Assembly: GCA_002292165.1 (NCBI GenBank)
Contig: DBBK01000060.1
Coordinates: 1-10,428 of the forward strand
Direction of reading: 5' to 3'
DNA length: 10,428 nucleotides
Origin: Brevundimonas sp. UBA986
Lineage (GTDB): Bacteria > Pseudomonadota > Alphaproteobacteria > Caulobacterales > Caulobacteraceae
The position numbers and the translations under genes are program-made. Positions 1-6,363 of this stretch are shown one piece after another; positions within the stretch are counted from its first letter, which is position 1, and the number at the start of each line of letters is the position of its first letter. The notes below the pieces were generated by a model, which made no database searches, had not been told where the DNA came from, and saw only the letters and a program-made list of their open reading frames with translations.

Positions 1-174
1 GTGCTCCAGATCGGCCGTGTTGTACGGGGCGGGCAGGGCGGCCAGCATGGTCGCGCGCTGGGCGTCGGTCAGGGGCGGCGGAACCGGCACGGGCGGCGCC
101 GCGGGCGTGCTCTCGCCCGATCCGCAACCGCCGAGGGCCGCCAGCATCGCGCCCGCCAGGATCATTCGCCGCAT
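1..174 (-). CDS. Putative lipoprotein, 5' part only (possibly a c-type cytochrome)
   Basis: The first 58 codons are present and the gene runs off the left edge. The product starts MRRMILAGAMLAALGGCGSG: a short basic start, a hydrophobic stretch and a lipobox LGGC with the lipidated Cys at residue 17, so it should be exported and anchored to a membrane. A Pro/Ala-rich spacer follows (about residues 23-35), then a segment ending LPAPYNTADLEH. A good Shine-Dalgarno GGGAGA (plus 180-185) lies 5 nt before the ATG. The final segment resembles what precedes the haem-binding CxxCH in some alphaproteobacterial class I cytochromes c. That is from memory and the haem motif lies outside the window, so the function is only a suggestion. 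The gene diverges from feoA. Confidence 0.72.
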   Translation of the reverse strand, partial: MRRMILAGAMLAALGGCGSGESTPAAPPVPVPPPLTDAQRATMLAALPAPYNTADLEH

Positions 175-265
175 GGTCGTCTCCCGCCTGTCGGAAACCC
201 TGATAGCGCAAGCGCGGCCGTGTGCAATCGGACGGCTTGACCTATGGACGCCATGGTATCGCACC

Positions 266-280
266 TGATAATCAGTCACA
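266..280 (+). promoter_or_regulatory. Candidate Fur box upstream of feoA
   Basis: TGATAATCAGTCACA compared with the 7-1-7 Fur consensus TGATAAT-N-ATTATCA matches 7 of 7 bases in the left half and 4 of 7 in the right (11 of 14). It lies 52 bp before the feoA start. Its left part is also an 11-bp palindrome, CTGATAATCAG (265-275), and contains GATAAT (267-272), which could be a -10 element, so a bound repressor would block transcription. No convincing -35 with standard spacing is visible. Fur repression of feo genes is common in proteobacteria; assignment to Fur here is inferred from sequence and gene context. Confidence 0.5.
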
Positions 281-332
281 GATACGGCGACCTTTACCCT
301 GTCGTCGGCATCCGCGTTCCGAGTGGTCCTGA

Positions 333-617
333 ATGTCCAACGTCATCAAGCTCAGCGAGGCCCGGGTGGGCGATCGCGGCGTCATCACCTCCGTGGGGAC
401 CCACTGCCATCACGAGGCGGCGGAGACCGAGCTGGAACGGCGCCTGCTGGAGCTGGGTCTGGTCGAGGGCGCGCGGATCGAGCTGATCCACGAAGGCCTG
501 TTCGGACGCGACCCGATTGCGGTCAAGGTCGACGACATGCGCGTGGCCCTGCGCCGCAAGGAGGCCGCCAGCCTGACCCTTCGCCTCGGCGACGACATCG
601 CGGAAGCCGCCGAATAA
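333..617 (+). CDS. feoA: FeoA, ferrous iron transport accessory protein
   Basis: A 94-residue cytosolic protein with the SH3-like FeoA fold, which binds FeoB and supports Fe(II) uptake. Visible family features are the opening 'L(S/T)xxxxGxxxxI' pattern, the 'LxxRLLELGLVEGARIEL' block (about residues 34-52) and the final beta segment 'DPIAVKVDDMRVALRRKEA'. Length is slightly above the usual 75-90 residues. The ATG at 333 was chosen because it opens the FeoA domain; only a weak purine stretch (GAGTGG, 321-326) precedes it. Its TAA stop shares one base with the feoB start (TAATG), indicating translational coupling. A Fur-like box lies upstream. No feoC-like gene is present nearby. Confidence is high from fold pattern plus adjacency to feoB. 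Confidence 0.94.
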   Translation: MSNVIKLSEARVGDRGVITSVGTHCHHEAAETELERRLLELGLVEGARIELIHEGLFGRDPIAVKVDDMRVALRRKEAASLTLRLGDDIAEAAE

Positions 618-2518
618 TGGACATCGCCGTTCGCCCCGCCCGGGTCGCCCTGGTCGGCAATCCCAACTCGGGCAAGACCGCCCTGTTCAACGCCCTGACC
701 GGCGCCCATCAGAAGGTCGCCAACTACGCCGGCGTCACCGTCGAGCGGAAGGAGGGGATCATCCGTTCCGCCTCGGGCCGCAGCCTGTCGGTGCTGGACC
801 TGCCGGGCACCTATTCCCTGCGCGCGCGCAGCCCGGACGAGGAGGTCACCCGCGACGCCGTCCTCGGCAAGCTGGCCGGAGAGGCCGAGCCGGACGCCAT
901 CATCTGCGTCGCCGACGCTACCAATCTGCGCCTCGTGCTGCGGCTGGTGCTGGAGCTGAAGCAGGTCGGGCGGCCGATGGTGCTGGCGCTCAACATGTAC
1001 GACATCGCCCAGCGTCAGGGCTTGCGTATCGATCTGGAGAAGCTGCAGGCCGAACTGGGTCTGCCGATCGTGACCACGGTGGCGACGCGCAAGCGCGGCG
1101 TCGATGAACTGATCGCCCAGGTCGAGAACCTGACCCTGACCGCCGCGCGCGACGAACCGGCGACCGGCGGCTGGCATGCGCCGGACGCCGCCGGGATCCG
1201 CGCCGCCCACCGCCGCGCCGAACAGATCATGCGCGACTGCGTGCGTCCGCCCGAGCGGCCCGACACCCTGACGGGCAAGATCGACGCGGTGCTGCTGAAC
1301 CCGGTCGCGGGTCTGGTCATCCTGCTGGCCATCCTGTTCGTCATGTTCCAGGCCGTGTTCAGCTGGGCCACGCCCCTGATGGACGGCATCGACGCGGGCT
1401 TCGCCGCCCTGGGCGGTCTGGTCGCGGCGGTGATCCCGGACGGCGGGTCGTGGGGCCTGCTGCAGAGCCTGCTGGTCGACGGCGTCATCGCCGGGGTCGG
1501 CGCCGTACTGGTCTTCCTGCCGCAGATCGTGATCCTGTTCGCCTTCATCATCCTGCTGGAAGACTTCGGCTATATGGCCCGGGCGGCCTTCCTGATGGAC
1601 AGGATCATGGGCGGCGCCGGTCTGCACGGCCGGGCTTTCATCCCCCTGTTGTCCAGCTTCGCCTGCGCCATTCCGGGCGTCATGGCGGCGCGGGTGATCG
1701 ACGCCAGGCGCGACCGGATGACCACTATTCTGGTCGCCCCCCTGATGACCTGTTCGGCGCGCATCCCGGTCTACACCCTGATCATCGGCGCCTTCATTCC
1801 GCAGCAGACGGTCTGGGGCTTCGTGAACCTGCAGGGGCTGGTGATGTTCGGCCTCTACGCCGCCGGCATCCTGTCGGCCCTGATCGTCTCCTTCGTCATC
1901 CGCAAGGTGTTCTGGCGCGGCGCGGTCGAGCCCTTCATGATGGAGCTGCCGACCTACAAGATGCCCGATCTGAAGAGCGTGCTGTTCAATCTGTGGGTCC
2001 GGGCGCGGATCTTCATGGAACGGGCGGCGCGGATCATCCTGCCGCTGATGGTGCTGATCTGGTTTCTGGGCACCTTCCCCTATCCGCCGGAGGGGGCGAC
2101 CGGTCCGGCCATCGACTATTCCTTCGCCGGGATGATCGGCCATGCGCTGGAGCCGTTGTTCGCCCCGATCGGCTTCAACTGGCAGATGGTCATCGCGCTG
2201 ATCCCGGGCATGGCCGCGCGCGAGGTGGCGGTGGCGGCCCTGGGCACCGTCTACTCCATCGCCGACGCCGACAGCGCAGGCAGTCTGCTGGGCGCGACCC
2301 TGGCCGCCCAGTGGTCGCTGGCCACCGGCCTCAGCTTCCTGGCCTGGTACATCTTCGCGCCCCAGTGCGTGGCGACCCTGGGCGTGGTGAAGCGCGAGAC
2401 CAACAGCTGGGGCTGGATGTGGGTGATGGTCGCCTACATGTTCGGCCTGGCCTATCTGGCGTCGTTCGTGACCTATCACGTGGCGGTCGCCCTTGGCGGC
2501 GGCGCGGTCGGGGGCTAA
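617..2518 (+). CDS. feoB: FeoB, Fe(II) transporter with N-terminal G domain
   Basis: A 633-residue inner-membrane ferrous iron permease. The N-terminal GTPase shows G1 GNPNSGKT (14-21), the G2 segment GVTVE (Thr41), G3 DLPG (61-64) and G4 NMYD (126-129). A short cytosolic linker follows, then the membrane part from about residue 230. Both Gate motifs are recognisable: 'MARAAFLMDR...FACAIPGVMAAR' with Cys350 and 'MTCSARIPVY' with Cys379, 29 residues apart as I recall for E. coli FeoB; a third family Cys is Cys584 in 'APQCVATL'. It is shorter than the roughly 770-residue enterobacterial form, without loss of a visible core motif. The open frame extends upstream to 323 but overlaps feoA; ATG 617, in the TAATG junction, begins the G domain naturally. 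It probably forms an operon with feoA. Confidence 0.97.
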   Translation: MDIAVRPARVALVGNPNSGKTALFNALTGAHQKVANYAGVTVERKEGIIRSASGRSLSVLDLPGTYSLRARSPDEEVTRDAVLGKLAGEAEPDAIICVADATNLRLVLRLVLELKQVGRPMVLALNMYDIAQRQGLRIDLEKLQAELGLPIVTTVATRKRGVDELIAQVENLTLTAARDEPATGGWHAPDAAGIRAAHRRAEQIMRDCVRPPERPDTLTGKIDAVLLNPVAGLVILLAILFVMFQAVFSWATPLMDGIDAGFAALGGLVAAVIPDGGSWGLLQSLLVDGVIAGVGAVLVFLPQIVILFAFIILLEDFGYMARAAFLMDRIMGGAGLHGRAFIPLLSSFACAIPGVMAARVIDARRDRMTTILVAPLMTCSARIPVYTLIIGAFIPQQTVWGFVNLQGLVMFGLYAAGILSALIVSFVIRKVFWRGAVEPFMMELPTYKMPDLKSVLFNLWVRARIFMERAARIILPLMVLIWFLGTFPYPPEGATGPAIDYSFAGMIGHALEPLFAPIGFNWQMVIALIPGMAAREVAVAALGTVYSIADADSAGSLLGATLAAQWSLATGLSFLAWYIFAPQCVATLGVVKRETNSWGWMWVMVAYMFGLAYLASFVTYHVAVALGGGAVGG

Positions 2519-2557
2519 GCCCGGAAGGCCGCACAGGGCGCGGCGCCGGATTCGTCC

Positions 2558-3337
2558 ATGCCGCTTGTCGCCGCCACGGCCGTTCTGTCGGGTCTGTTCG
2601 GACTGATCGTCGGAAGCTTCATCGCGACCGTCAGCCTGCGGCTGGCGCGGGACGACGAGGCGGTATCGGGCCGGTCCCGGTGTCTGGGCTGCAATGAGCC
2701 TCTCAAGCCCTGGCAGATGATCCCGGTCATCAGCTGGCTGATCCTGCGCGGCCGTTGCGGGCGGTGCGGAGCGGCGATCTCGATCCGCTATCTGCTGATC
2801 GAACTGGCGGCGGGCGCGATCGGGGTCTGGGCCGTGCTGCACGGCGCCGCCCCGGCCGCGATGATGGGCGGCTCATGGCTGCTGATCGGGGCGACGGCCC
2901 TGCTGGGCTGGCAACTGCTGCTGATCGCCGTGGTCGACGCCGAGAATTTCTGGCTGCCCGACATCCTGACCCTGCCGCTGATCGGGACCGGACTGGTCGC
3001 CTCGGGCCTGCTGGCGCGGGGGATACCGCTCGCCCAGATCGTCGGGGCGGTCATGGGGTTTGTCCTGCTGTGGCTGATGGCCTGGCTCTATCGGCGGGTC
3101 CGCAAACGCGACGGTCTGGGCGGGGGCGATCCGATCCTGTTCGCGGGCGCGGGCGCCTGGGTCGGCGTGACCGGCCTGCCCAGCGTCCTGCTGTGGGCCT
3201 GTGTGGTCGCCCTGTGCCTTGTGCTGGGGCGGCTCCTGATGCGCCGGCCGGTCAGCGGGGCGGACCGGCTGCCGTTCGGGACCCTGCTGGCGATCGGCGC
3301 CGGGCTGACGTGGATCTACGGACCGCTGGGGCTCTAG
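2558..3337 (+). CDS. Type IV prepilin peptidase (A24 family, PilD/GspO-like)
   Basis: A 259-residue polytopic inner-membrane aspartic protease that cleaves prepilin or type II secretion pseudopilin leaders and N-methylates the new N-terminus. The N-terminal domain carries the two zinc-binding pairs CLGC (42, 45) and CGRC (67, 70) around 'PVISWL' (56-61), followed by 'SIRYLLIEL'. Candidate catalytic aspartates are Asp127 in 'VVDAENFWLPD' and Asp191 in 'GLGGGDPILFAGAGAW', 64 residues apart, matching the spacing I recall for TcpJ (125/189). The usual GxGDxK motif lacks its Lys (Asp191-Pro-Ile). The presence of the methylase/zinc domain argues against the short CpaA type and for a GspO/PilD type. 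It starts 39 bp after feoB on the same strand, so read-through is likely. It is an orphan here: no pilus or secretion genes are nearby. Confidence 0.92.
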   Translation: MPLVAATAVLSGLFGLIVGSFIATVSLRLARDDEAVSGRSRCLGCNEPLKPWQMIPVISWLILRGRCGRCGAAISIRYLLIELAAGAIGVWAVLHGAAPAAMMGGSWLLIGATALLGWQLLLIAVVDAENFWLPDILTLPLIGTGLVASGLLARGIPLAQIVGAVMGFVLLWLMAWLYRRVRKRDGLGGGDPILFAGAGAWVGVTGLPSVLLWACVVALCLVLGRLLMRRPVSGADRLPFGTLLAIGAGLTWIYGPLGL

Positions 3338-3350
3338 CGAGCGCCCCCGA

Positions 3351-3983
3351 TCAACGCCCGGTGACGATCTTCACGACGATATGGGCGGTCGTGTCGATGA
3401 TGGCCTCGGGCGGGGTGTCGCCGCGCCGGAGCAGTTCGAAGCCGTCGGCCATGGCCTCGACCAGATTGGCGACCTGATAGGAGGTCAGGCGCGGGTCCAG
3501 CCCCTTGGCGTGATAGCCGGTGGAGTGGGCCTGGGCGATACGGCGTTCGAAGGCCAGGTGAACCCGGCGCAGACGCTTGACCCGGCTCTCGATGAAGCCC
3601 GCCTCGCCCTTGTCGGCCAGCATGTGCTCGATGCGCAGCACCGGTCCGTGTTCGTGCCAGAAGGCCAGGACGTCGACGACATAGGCGCGGGCGGCGAGAA
3701 AGGCGTTCTCGCCCGACCAGTCCCCGTCCAGATGCCGGGCCAGAACCTGGAAGTCCGTCGCGCAGTCCTCGCACAGGGCCAGGACAGGCTCCTCGACCGT
3801 CTTGAAGTAGGTGTAGAAGTTGGACGGCGACAGGTCCGCCTCGGAGGCGACGTCGGCGACCCGGATTTCACCCAGATGGCGGCTGTCCAGCAGGCGGCGC
3901 GTCGCGGTCAGGATGGAGGCGCGGGTGCGGCCGCCGCGCGCGCCGATCCGGTGTCCCAGCTTGTTGATGTTCGAGGGGGCCAT
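3351..3983 (-). CDS. TetR-family transcriptional regulator
   Basis: A 210-residue one-component regulator. The N-terminal DNA-binding domain starts at about residue 19 ('RTRASILTATRRLLDSRHLGEI') and has the classic TetR helix-turn-helix 'RVADVASEADLSPSNFYTYF' (41-60), followed by the helix-4 start 'KTVEEPVLAL'. The C-terminal ligand/dimer domain (about 75-210) is helical with a CEDC motif (71-74) and no recognisable ligand class. The ATG at 3983 gives a normal N-terminal extension, but no Shine-Dalgarno precedes it. It converges on the prepilin peptidase with only 13 bp between the stops, so it is probably unrelated to that gene. A 19-bp imperfect palindrome 54 bp upstream is a candidate autoregulatory operator. 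Target genes cannot be assigned from the window. Confidence 0.93.
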   Translation of the reverse strand: MAPSNINKLGHRIGARGGRTRASILTATRRLLDSRHLGEIRVADVASEADLSPSNFYTYFKTVEEPVLALCEDCATDFQVLARHLDGDWSGENAFLAARAYVVDVLAFWHEHGPVLRIEHMLADKGEAGFIESRVKRLRRVHLAFERRIAQAHSTGYHAKGLDPRLTSYQVANLVEAMADGFELLRRGDTPPEAIIDTTAHIVVKIVTGR

Positions 3984-4036
3984 GGGGGAAGTGTCGTCCG
4001 GCGGGGCGCGTTCGCTCTCGACCTGAGGCGAGAAGG

Positions 4037-4055
4037 GGAAAACGGGCCGTTTCCC
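4037..4055. promoter_or_regulatory. Palindromic candidate operator of the TetR regulator
   Basis: GGAAAACGGGCCGTTTCCC is an inverted repeat about a single central base with 8 of 9 arm positions paired (the mismatch is A4039/C4053). It lies 54 bp upstream of the tetR start. TetR repressors usually bind palindromes of this size in their own promoters. The link is inferred from position and symmetry only. Confidence 0.42.
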
Positions 4056-4209
4056 GCCCGCGCATCTGTTTCGCCAGATTTGCTGCGGCGCGTCAACGGA
4101 CGGCTTTGGCTCCGACCCTGGGTGAGGCTTTTGGGCGAGGTTTCGGCCAAGGCCGACCGAAGGCTTGCGCCGTGTCCGGATGAGTTTGGAAAACCGGCGT
4201 ATTTACGAC

Positions 4210-4239
4210 TTGGTAAGGACTGCCGACCGGCGCTATCCT
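4210..4239 (+). promoter_or_regulatory. Possible sigma-70-type promoter for the 4246/4333 genes
   Basis: TTGGTA (4210-4215, 4 of 6 to TTGACA), an 18-bp spacer, then TATCCT (4234-4239, 4 of 6 to TATAAT). A start about 7 nt downstream would fall near the ATG at 4246. Moderate match only, found by eye. Confidence 0.3.
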
Positions 4240-4245
4240 GTCATC

Positions 4246-4329
4246 ATGTCGAGGGGGGCGCTGACAGCTTCCGGCCTGATCGCGGCGCCGTTTGCGGCGT
4301 CGGCGGTCTCGTGTTCGCGGGAAGGCTGA
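4246..4329 (+). CDS. Possible 27-codon micro-ORF, leader or small peptide
   Basis: A short frame beginning MSRGALTASGLIAAPFAASA and continuing VSCSREG, ending TGA 3 bp before the next start codon at 4333. The peptide is hydrophobic and contains AVSC, faintly like a signal sequence or lipobox. No Shine-Dalgarno is present; the start coincides with the position expected for transcription from the promoter at 4210-4239, so it could be leaderless. It could equally be non-coding 5' leader. I have no family match and little confidence that it is translated. Confidence 0.2.
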   Translation: MSRGALTASGLIAAPFAASAVSCSREG

Positions 4330-4332
4330 GGC

Positions 4333-4533
4333 ATGGATCTGCCCGTCGACGCCGCGCTTCTGTCCTACTCCATCCAGCCCGAGGACACCGGCGCGCCGGG
4401 CACCGGCCCCTGGGTCTGGACGGTGATCGACGAGGACGGACGAAAGATCATCACGGGCCTGGCGCCGAACCAGGACCTGGCCCAGACCCAGGCCCGCAAC
4501 GCGATTTCCGACCGGTCCCAGACGCCTTTCTAG
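4333..4533 (+). CDS. Small protein of unknown function, 66 residues
   Basis: Encodes MDLPVDAALLSYSIQPEDTG followed by a segment containing 'GPWVWTVIDEDGRKIITGLA' and ending 'RNAISDRSQTPF'. It is a soluble, acidic-to-neutral small protein without signal peptide or membrane segment. The central 'W-V-W-T-V-I-D-E-D-G-R' looks like two beta strands and a turn, and the 'NQDLAQTQARNAI' part a helix, so a small beta-beta-alpha fold is possible. I do not recognise the family. A purine-rich stretch including GGAAGG (4320-4325) precedes the start. The gene converges on the M56 peptidase gene with 6 bp between the stops and no visible terminator. Coding nature is supported by the sensible composition of the product and its neat fit between neighbours. 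Confidence 0.66.
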   Translation: MDLPVDAALLSYSIQPEDTGAPGTGPWVWTVIDEDGRKIITGLAPNQDLAQTQARNAISDRSQTPF

Positions 4534-4539
4534 AGGCTG

Positions 4540-6363
4540 TCAGGCTGGATTGGCCGCCTGGCGCTGAAGCTCGTCGGCGCGACGTTCCATCTCATCGGCG
4601 CGCTCCGGCAAGGTGCGCGACAGCTCCTGCAACCGCTCATCGGTGACGGTGCGGCCCTGTTCGCGGTTCCTGGCGATCTGTTCGGCGCGATAGGCGGGGT
4701 CGCGCAGACGCACGCCTTCCTCACGCATCTCGCGCGCGCCACGCCGCATCTCCTCGGCACCGCGGCCCATCTGGACCCGGGCGTCGGCGCGGGCGCGGGT
4801 GGCCTGCTGGCGGGCGATCTCGGCGCCGGCGCGGGCCTGGTCGGAGCGGGCCATGGCGGCGCGCGCCTGAACGCGGGCGGCGTCAGCCTGGGCGCGGGCC
4901 TCGGCCTGAGCCCGGGGGGCGGCGACGGCGCGGGCCTGGGCGGCTTCGGCGCGGGCGGCCGCGGCCTGCTGGCGAGCGACATTGGCCTGCTGGCGGGCCT
5001 GGGCGGACTGGGCGCGGGCCTCGACGGCGGCGCGTTGCTCCTCGGGCGTGGCCTCGCGGCTGATCGAGTAGCTGTAGCCGTTTCCGGAGCTGTAGCTGAA
5101 GACGCGGCCCGGGGCCGGGGGAGCGGGCGGGGCCGGAGGGGCGGGCGGCGCCCGGAGCGCGGACGGGGGCGCCGGAGGGGCAGGGGGAGCCGGAGGAGAG
5201 ACCCTGGACCACTCATAGCTCTCAGGCGCGGCGACGGGCGCGGCAGGCGGGGCGGGCGGCGCCGGGGGCGTCGGCGGGACGCCCGGGGCGTCCTGATCCG
5301 GCAGCGGAGCCATCGGCGGAAGCGGGGGCAGGGGCGCGATGGCGGCGACGGCCGGGATTGGAGGCAGGGGCGGCAGGGGCGAAGCTTCGAAGCCGTGCTC
5401 GCGCAGCTCCAGCGCAGCGAGCGGGGTGGCGACGGCGGCGAGAGCCGCGACGGTCAGGGCGACGGTCAAGGGGCGGCGGCGGTTCGGCGAGGCGGTCATG
5501 ATGCAGGCGATCCTTCGTTTGAGGGTGCGGGCGTCTGCCGCCATCGGGGTGGCGGCGTGCGAGAGAGAGGGCGGACAGGCGGCCAGCCGGACCAGTGCGC
5601 GGGCGTAGGTCGAGGCGTCGACCGTCCGCAGGGCTTCGGCGTCGGCGGCCTCCTCCGACCGGGCGGCGAGGACGGCGTGCAGCCGCCAGACCAGGGGGTT
5701 GAACCAGAACAGGGCCACCGCCAGCCGCGACAGGATCAGGAAGACCCAGTCCCTGCGCTTCAGGTGGGCGAGTTCGTGGGCCAGGACGGCCGGGGCGGTG
5801 TCGGCGGCGTCGAGGCTGGCCGGATCCACGATGATGACCCCGGGCGAGACGCCCCAGCTGAGCGGGCTGGACAGACGGTCGCTGCTGACCAGTCGGGGGC
5901 GCGGCGCGGGCGCAAGACGGGCGAGCGGGGTCAGCCAGGCCGGGGCGGTGACGGTGCGGCCCTCGCGCGTCCAGCGGTCGAGTGTGGCCAGACCCAGCAG
6001 GAAGCGGCCCGCGACGGCTGTGGCGCCCAGGATCCAGATCGCGGCGGCGATCAGGGCCGGGGACGGCGGCGGCAGGGCGCCGGAGACCTCGACACCCGCG
6101 ACGGGACCGATCTGCCCGGCCCAGAGCGGATCCGCGGCGGCGGGCGGGACCTGTGGTGCGATCTGGGGCGCCGGCAGGATCGCCAGGGACAGGGCGGGCA
6201 GAAGGGCGGCGATGACCGGCAGGAGCAGGAGCACGCAGACGGTGGCGCGCAGGATATCGACGCGGTCCGCGGCCCGGCGGCCGATCCAGTGGGAGGCGGC
6301 CAGACCGGCGCCGGCGACGAGGCCGGACTTGATCAGCAGGGAAAGGAAGAGGGCCAGGGTCAT
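4540..6363 (-). CDS. M56 (BlaR1/MecR1-type) membrane metallopeptidase with unusual sensor region
   Basis: A 607-residue inner-membrane zinc protease, the likely signal-dependent antagonist of the BlaI-type repressor encoded just upstream. Predicted membrane helices lie at about 1-27, 37-64, 101-126, 208-226 and 298-318. The M56 motif HELAH (196-200) gives the zinc ligands His196/His200 and the general base Glu197; 'RSEEAADAEAL' (235-245) supplies the third ligand (Glu237 or Glu238). After the last helix, where BlaR1 has its penicillin-binding sensor, this protein has a PPAPPAPP-rich segment (329-420), a short Tyr/Ser-rich piece 'FSYSSGNGYSYS' (422-433) and a long Ala/Arg/Gln/Glu-rich, probably coiled-coil region (about 436-600). 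No SxxK or KTG penicillin-binding motifs are visible. The start ATG overlaps the repressor stop (ATGA), and upstream in-frame codons lie inside that gene. Signal and substrate are unknown. Confidence 0.9.
   Translation of the reverse strand: MTLALFLSLLIKSGLVAGAGLAASHWIGRRAADRVDILRATVCVLLLLPVIAALLPALSLAILPAPQIAPQVPPAAADPLWAGQIGPVAGVEVSGALPPPSPALIAAAIWILGATAVAGRFLLGLATLDRWTREGRTVTAPAWLTPLARLAPAPRPRLVSSDRLSSPLSWGVSPGVIIVDPASLDAADTAPAVLAHELAHLKRRDWVFLILSRLAVALFWFNPLVWRLHAVLAARSEEAADAEALRTVDASTYARALVRLAACPPSLSHAATPMAADARTLKRRIACIMTASPNRRRPLTVALTVAALAAVATPLAALELREHGFEASPLPPLPPIPAVAAIAPLPPLPPMAPLPDQDAPGVPPTPPAPPAPPAAPVAAPESYEWSRVSPPAPPAPPAPPSALRAPPAPPAPPAPPAPGRVFSYSSGNGYSYSISREATPEEQRAAVEARAQSAQARQQANVARQQAAAARAEAAQARAVAAPRAQAEARAQADAARVQARAAMARSDQARAGAEIARQQATRARADARVQMGRGAEEMRRGAREMREEGVRLRDPAYRAEQIARNREQGRTVTDERLQELSRTLPERADEMERRADELQRQAANPA
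5104..5379 (-). repeat. Low-complexity repeat encoding Pro/Ala-rich linker
   Basis: This part of the M56 gene encodes residues 329-420, with several PPAP/PPLPP runs (364-373, 390-400, 405-418). On the plus strand it reads as short GGCGG/GGGGC-type repeats. Such tracts vary in length easily by slippage. The protein segment is likely an extended, stiff periplasmic spacer, comparable in style to the TonB linker. Confidence 0.8.

Larger units (their letters stand above)
3984..4245. other. Intergenic region between tetR and the small genes
   Basis: I see no convincing coding frame on either strand. The stretch holds the palindrome at 4037-4055, a perfect 6-2-6 inverted repeat TCGGCC-AA-GGCCGA at 4143-4156 of unknown meaning, and a possible plus-strand promoter at 4210-4239. 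It should contain the tetR promoter reading leftwards. Confidence 0.5.

Noticed and set aside
410..2842. 810-codon open frame on the minus strand opposite feoB
   Set aside because: The translation is Arg/Gln/Asp/His-rich low-complexity text without domains, and it lies fully antisense to feoA, feoB and the prepilin peptidase start. Long antisense frames are expected in such GC-rich coding sequence.
4143..4156. Perfect 6-2-6 inverted repeat TCGGCC-AA-GGCCGA
   Set aside because: Short GC-rich dyads arise often by chance in such sequence; there is no T tract for a terminator and no nearby start to make it an operator.
3381..4646. 421-codon plus-strand frame across tetR and the following intergenic region
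   Set aside because: It is antisense to a clear TetR regulator, overlaps the 66-codon gene in another frame and has no domain pattern.
5104..5379. Regular short repeats suggesting a CRISPR array or minisatellite
   Set aside because: The periodicity follows the reading frame of PPAP-type codons; there are no unique spacers of constant length.
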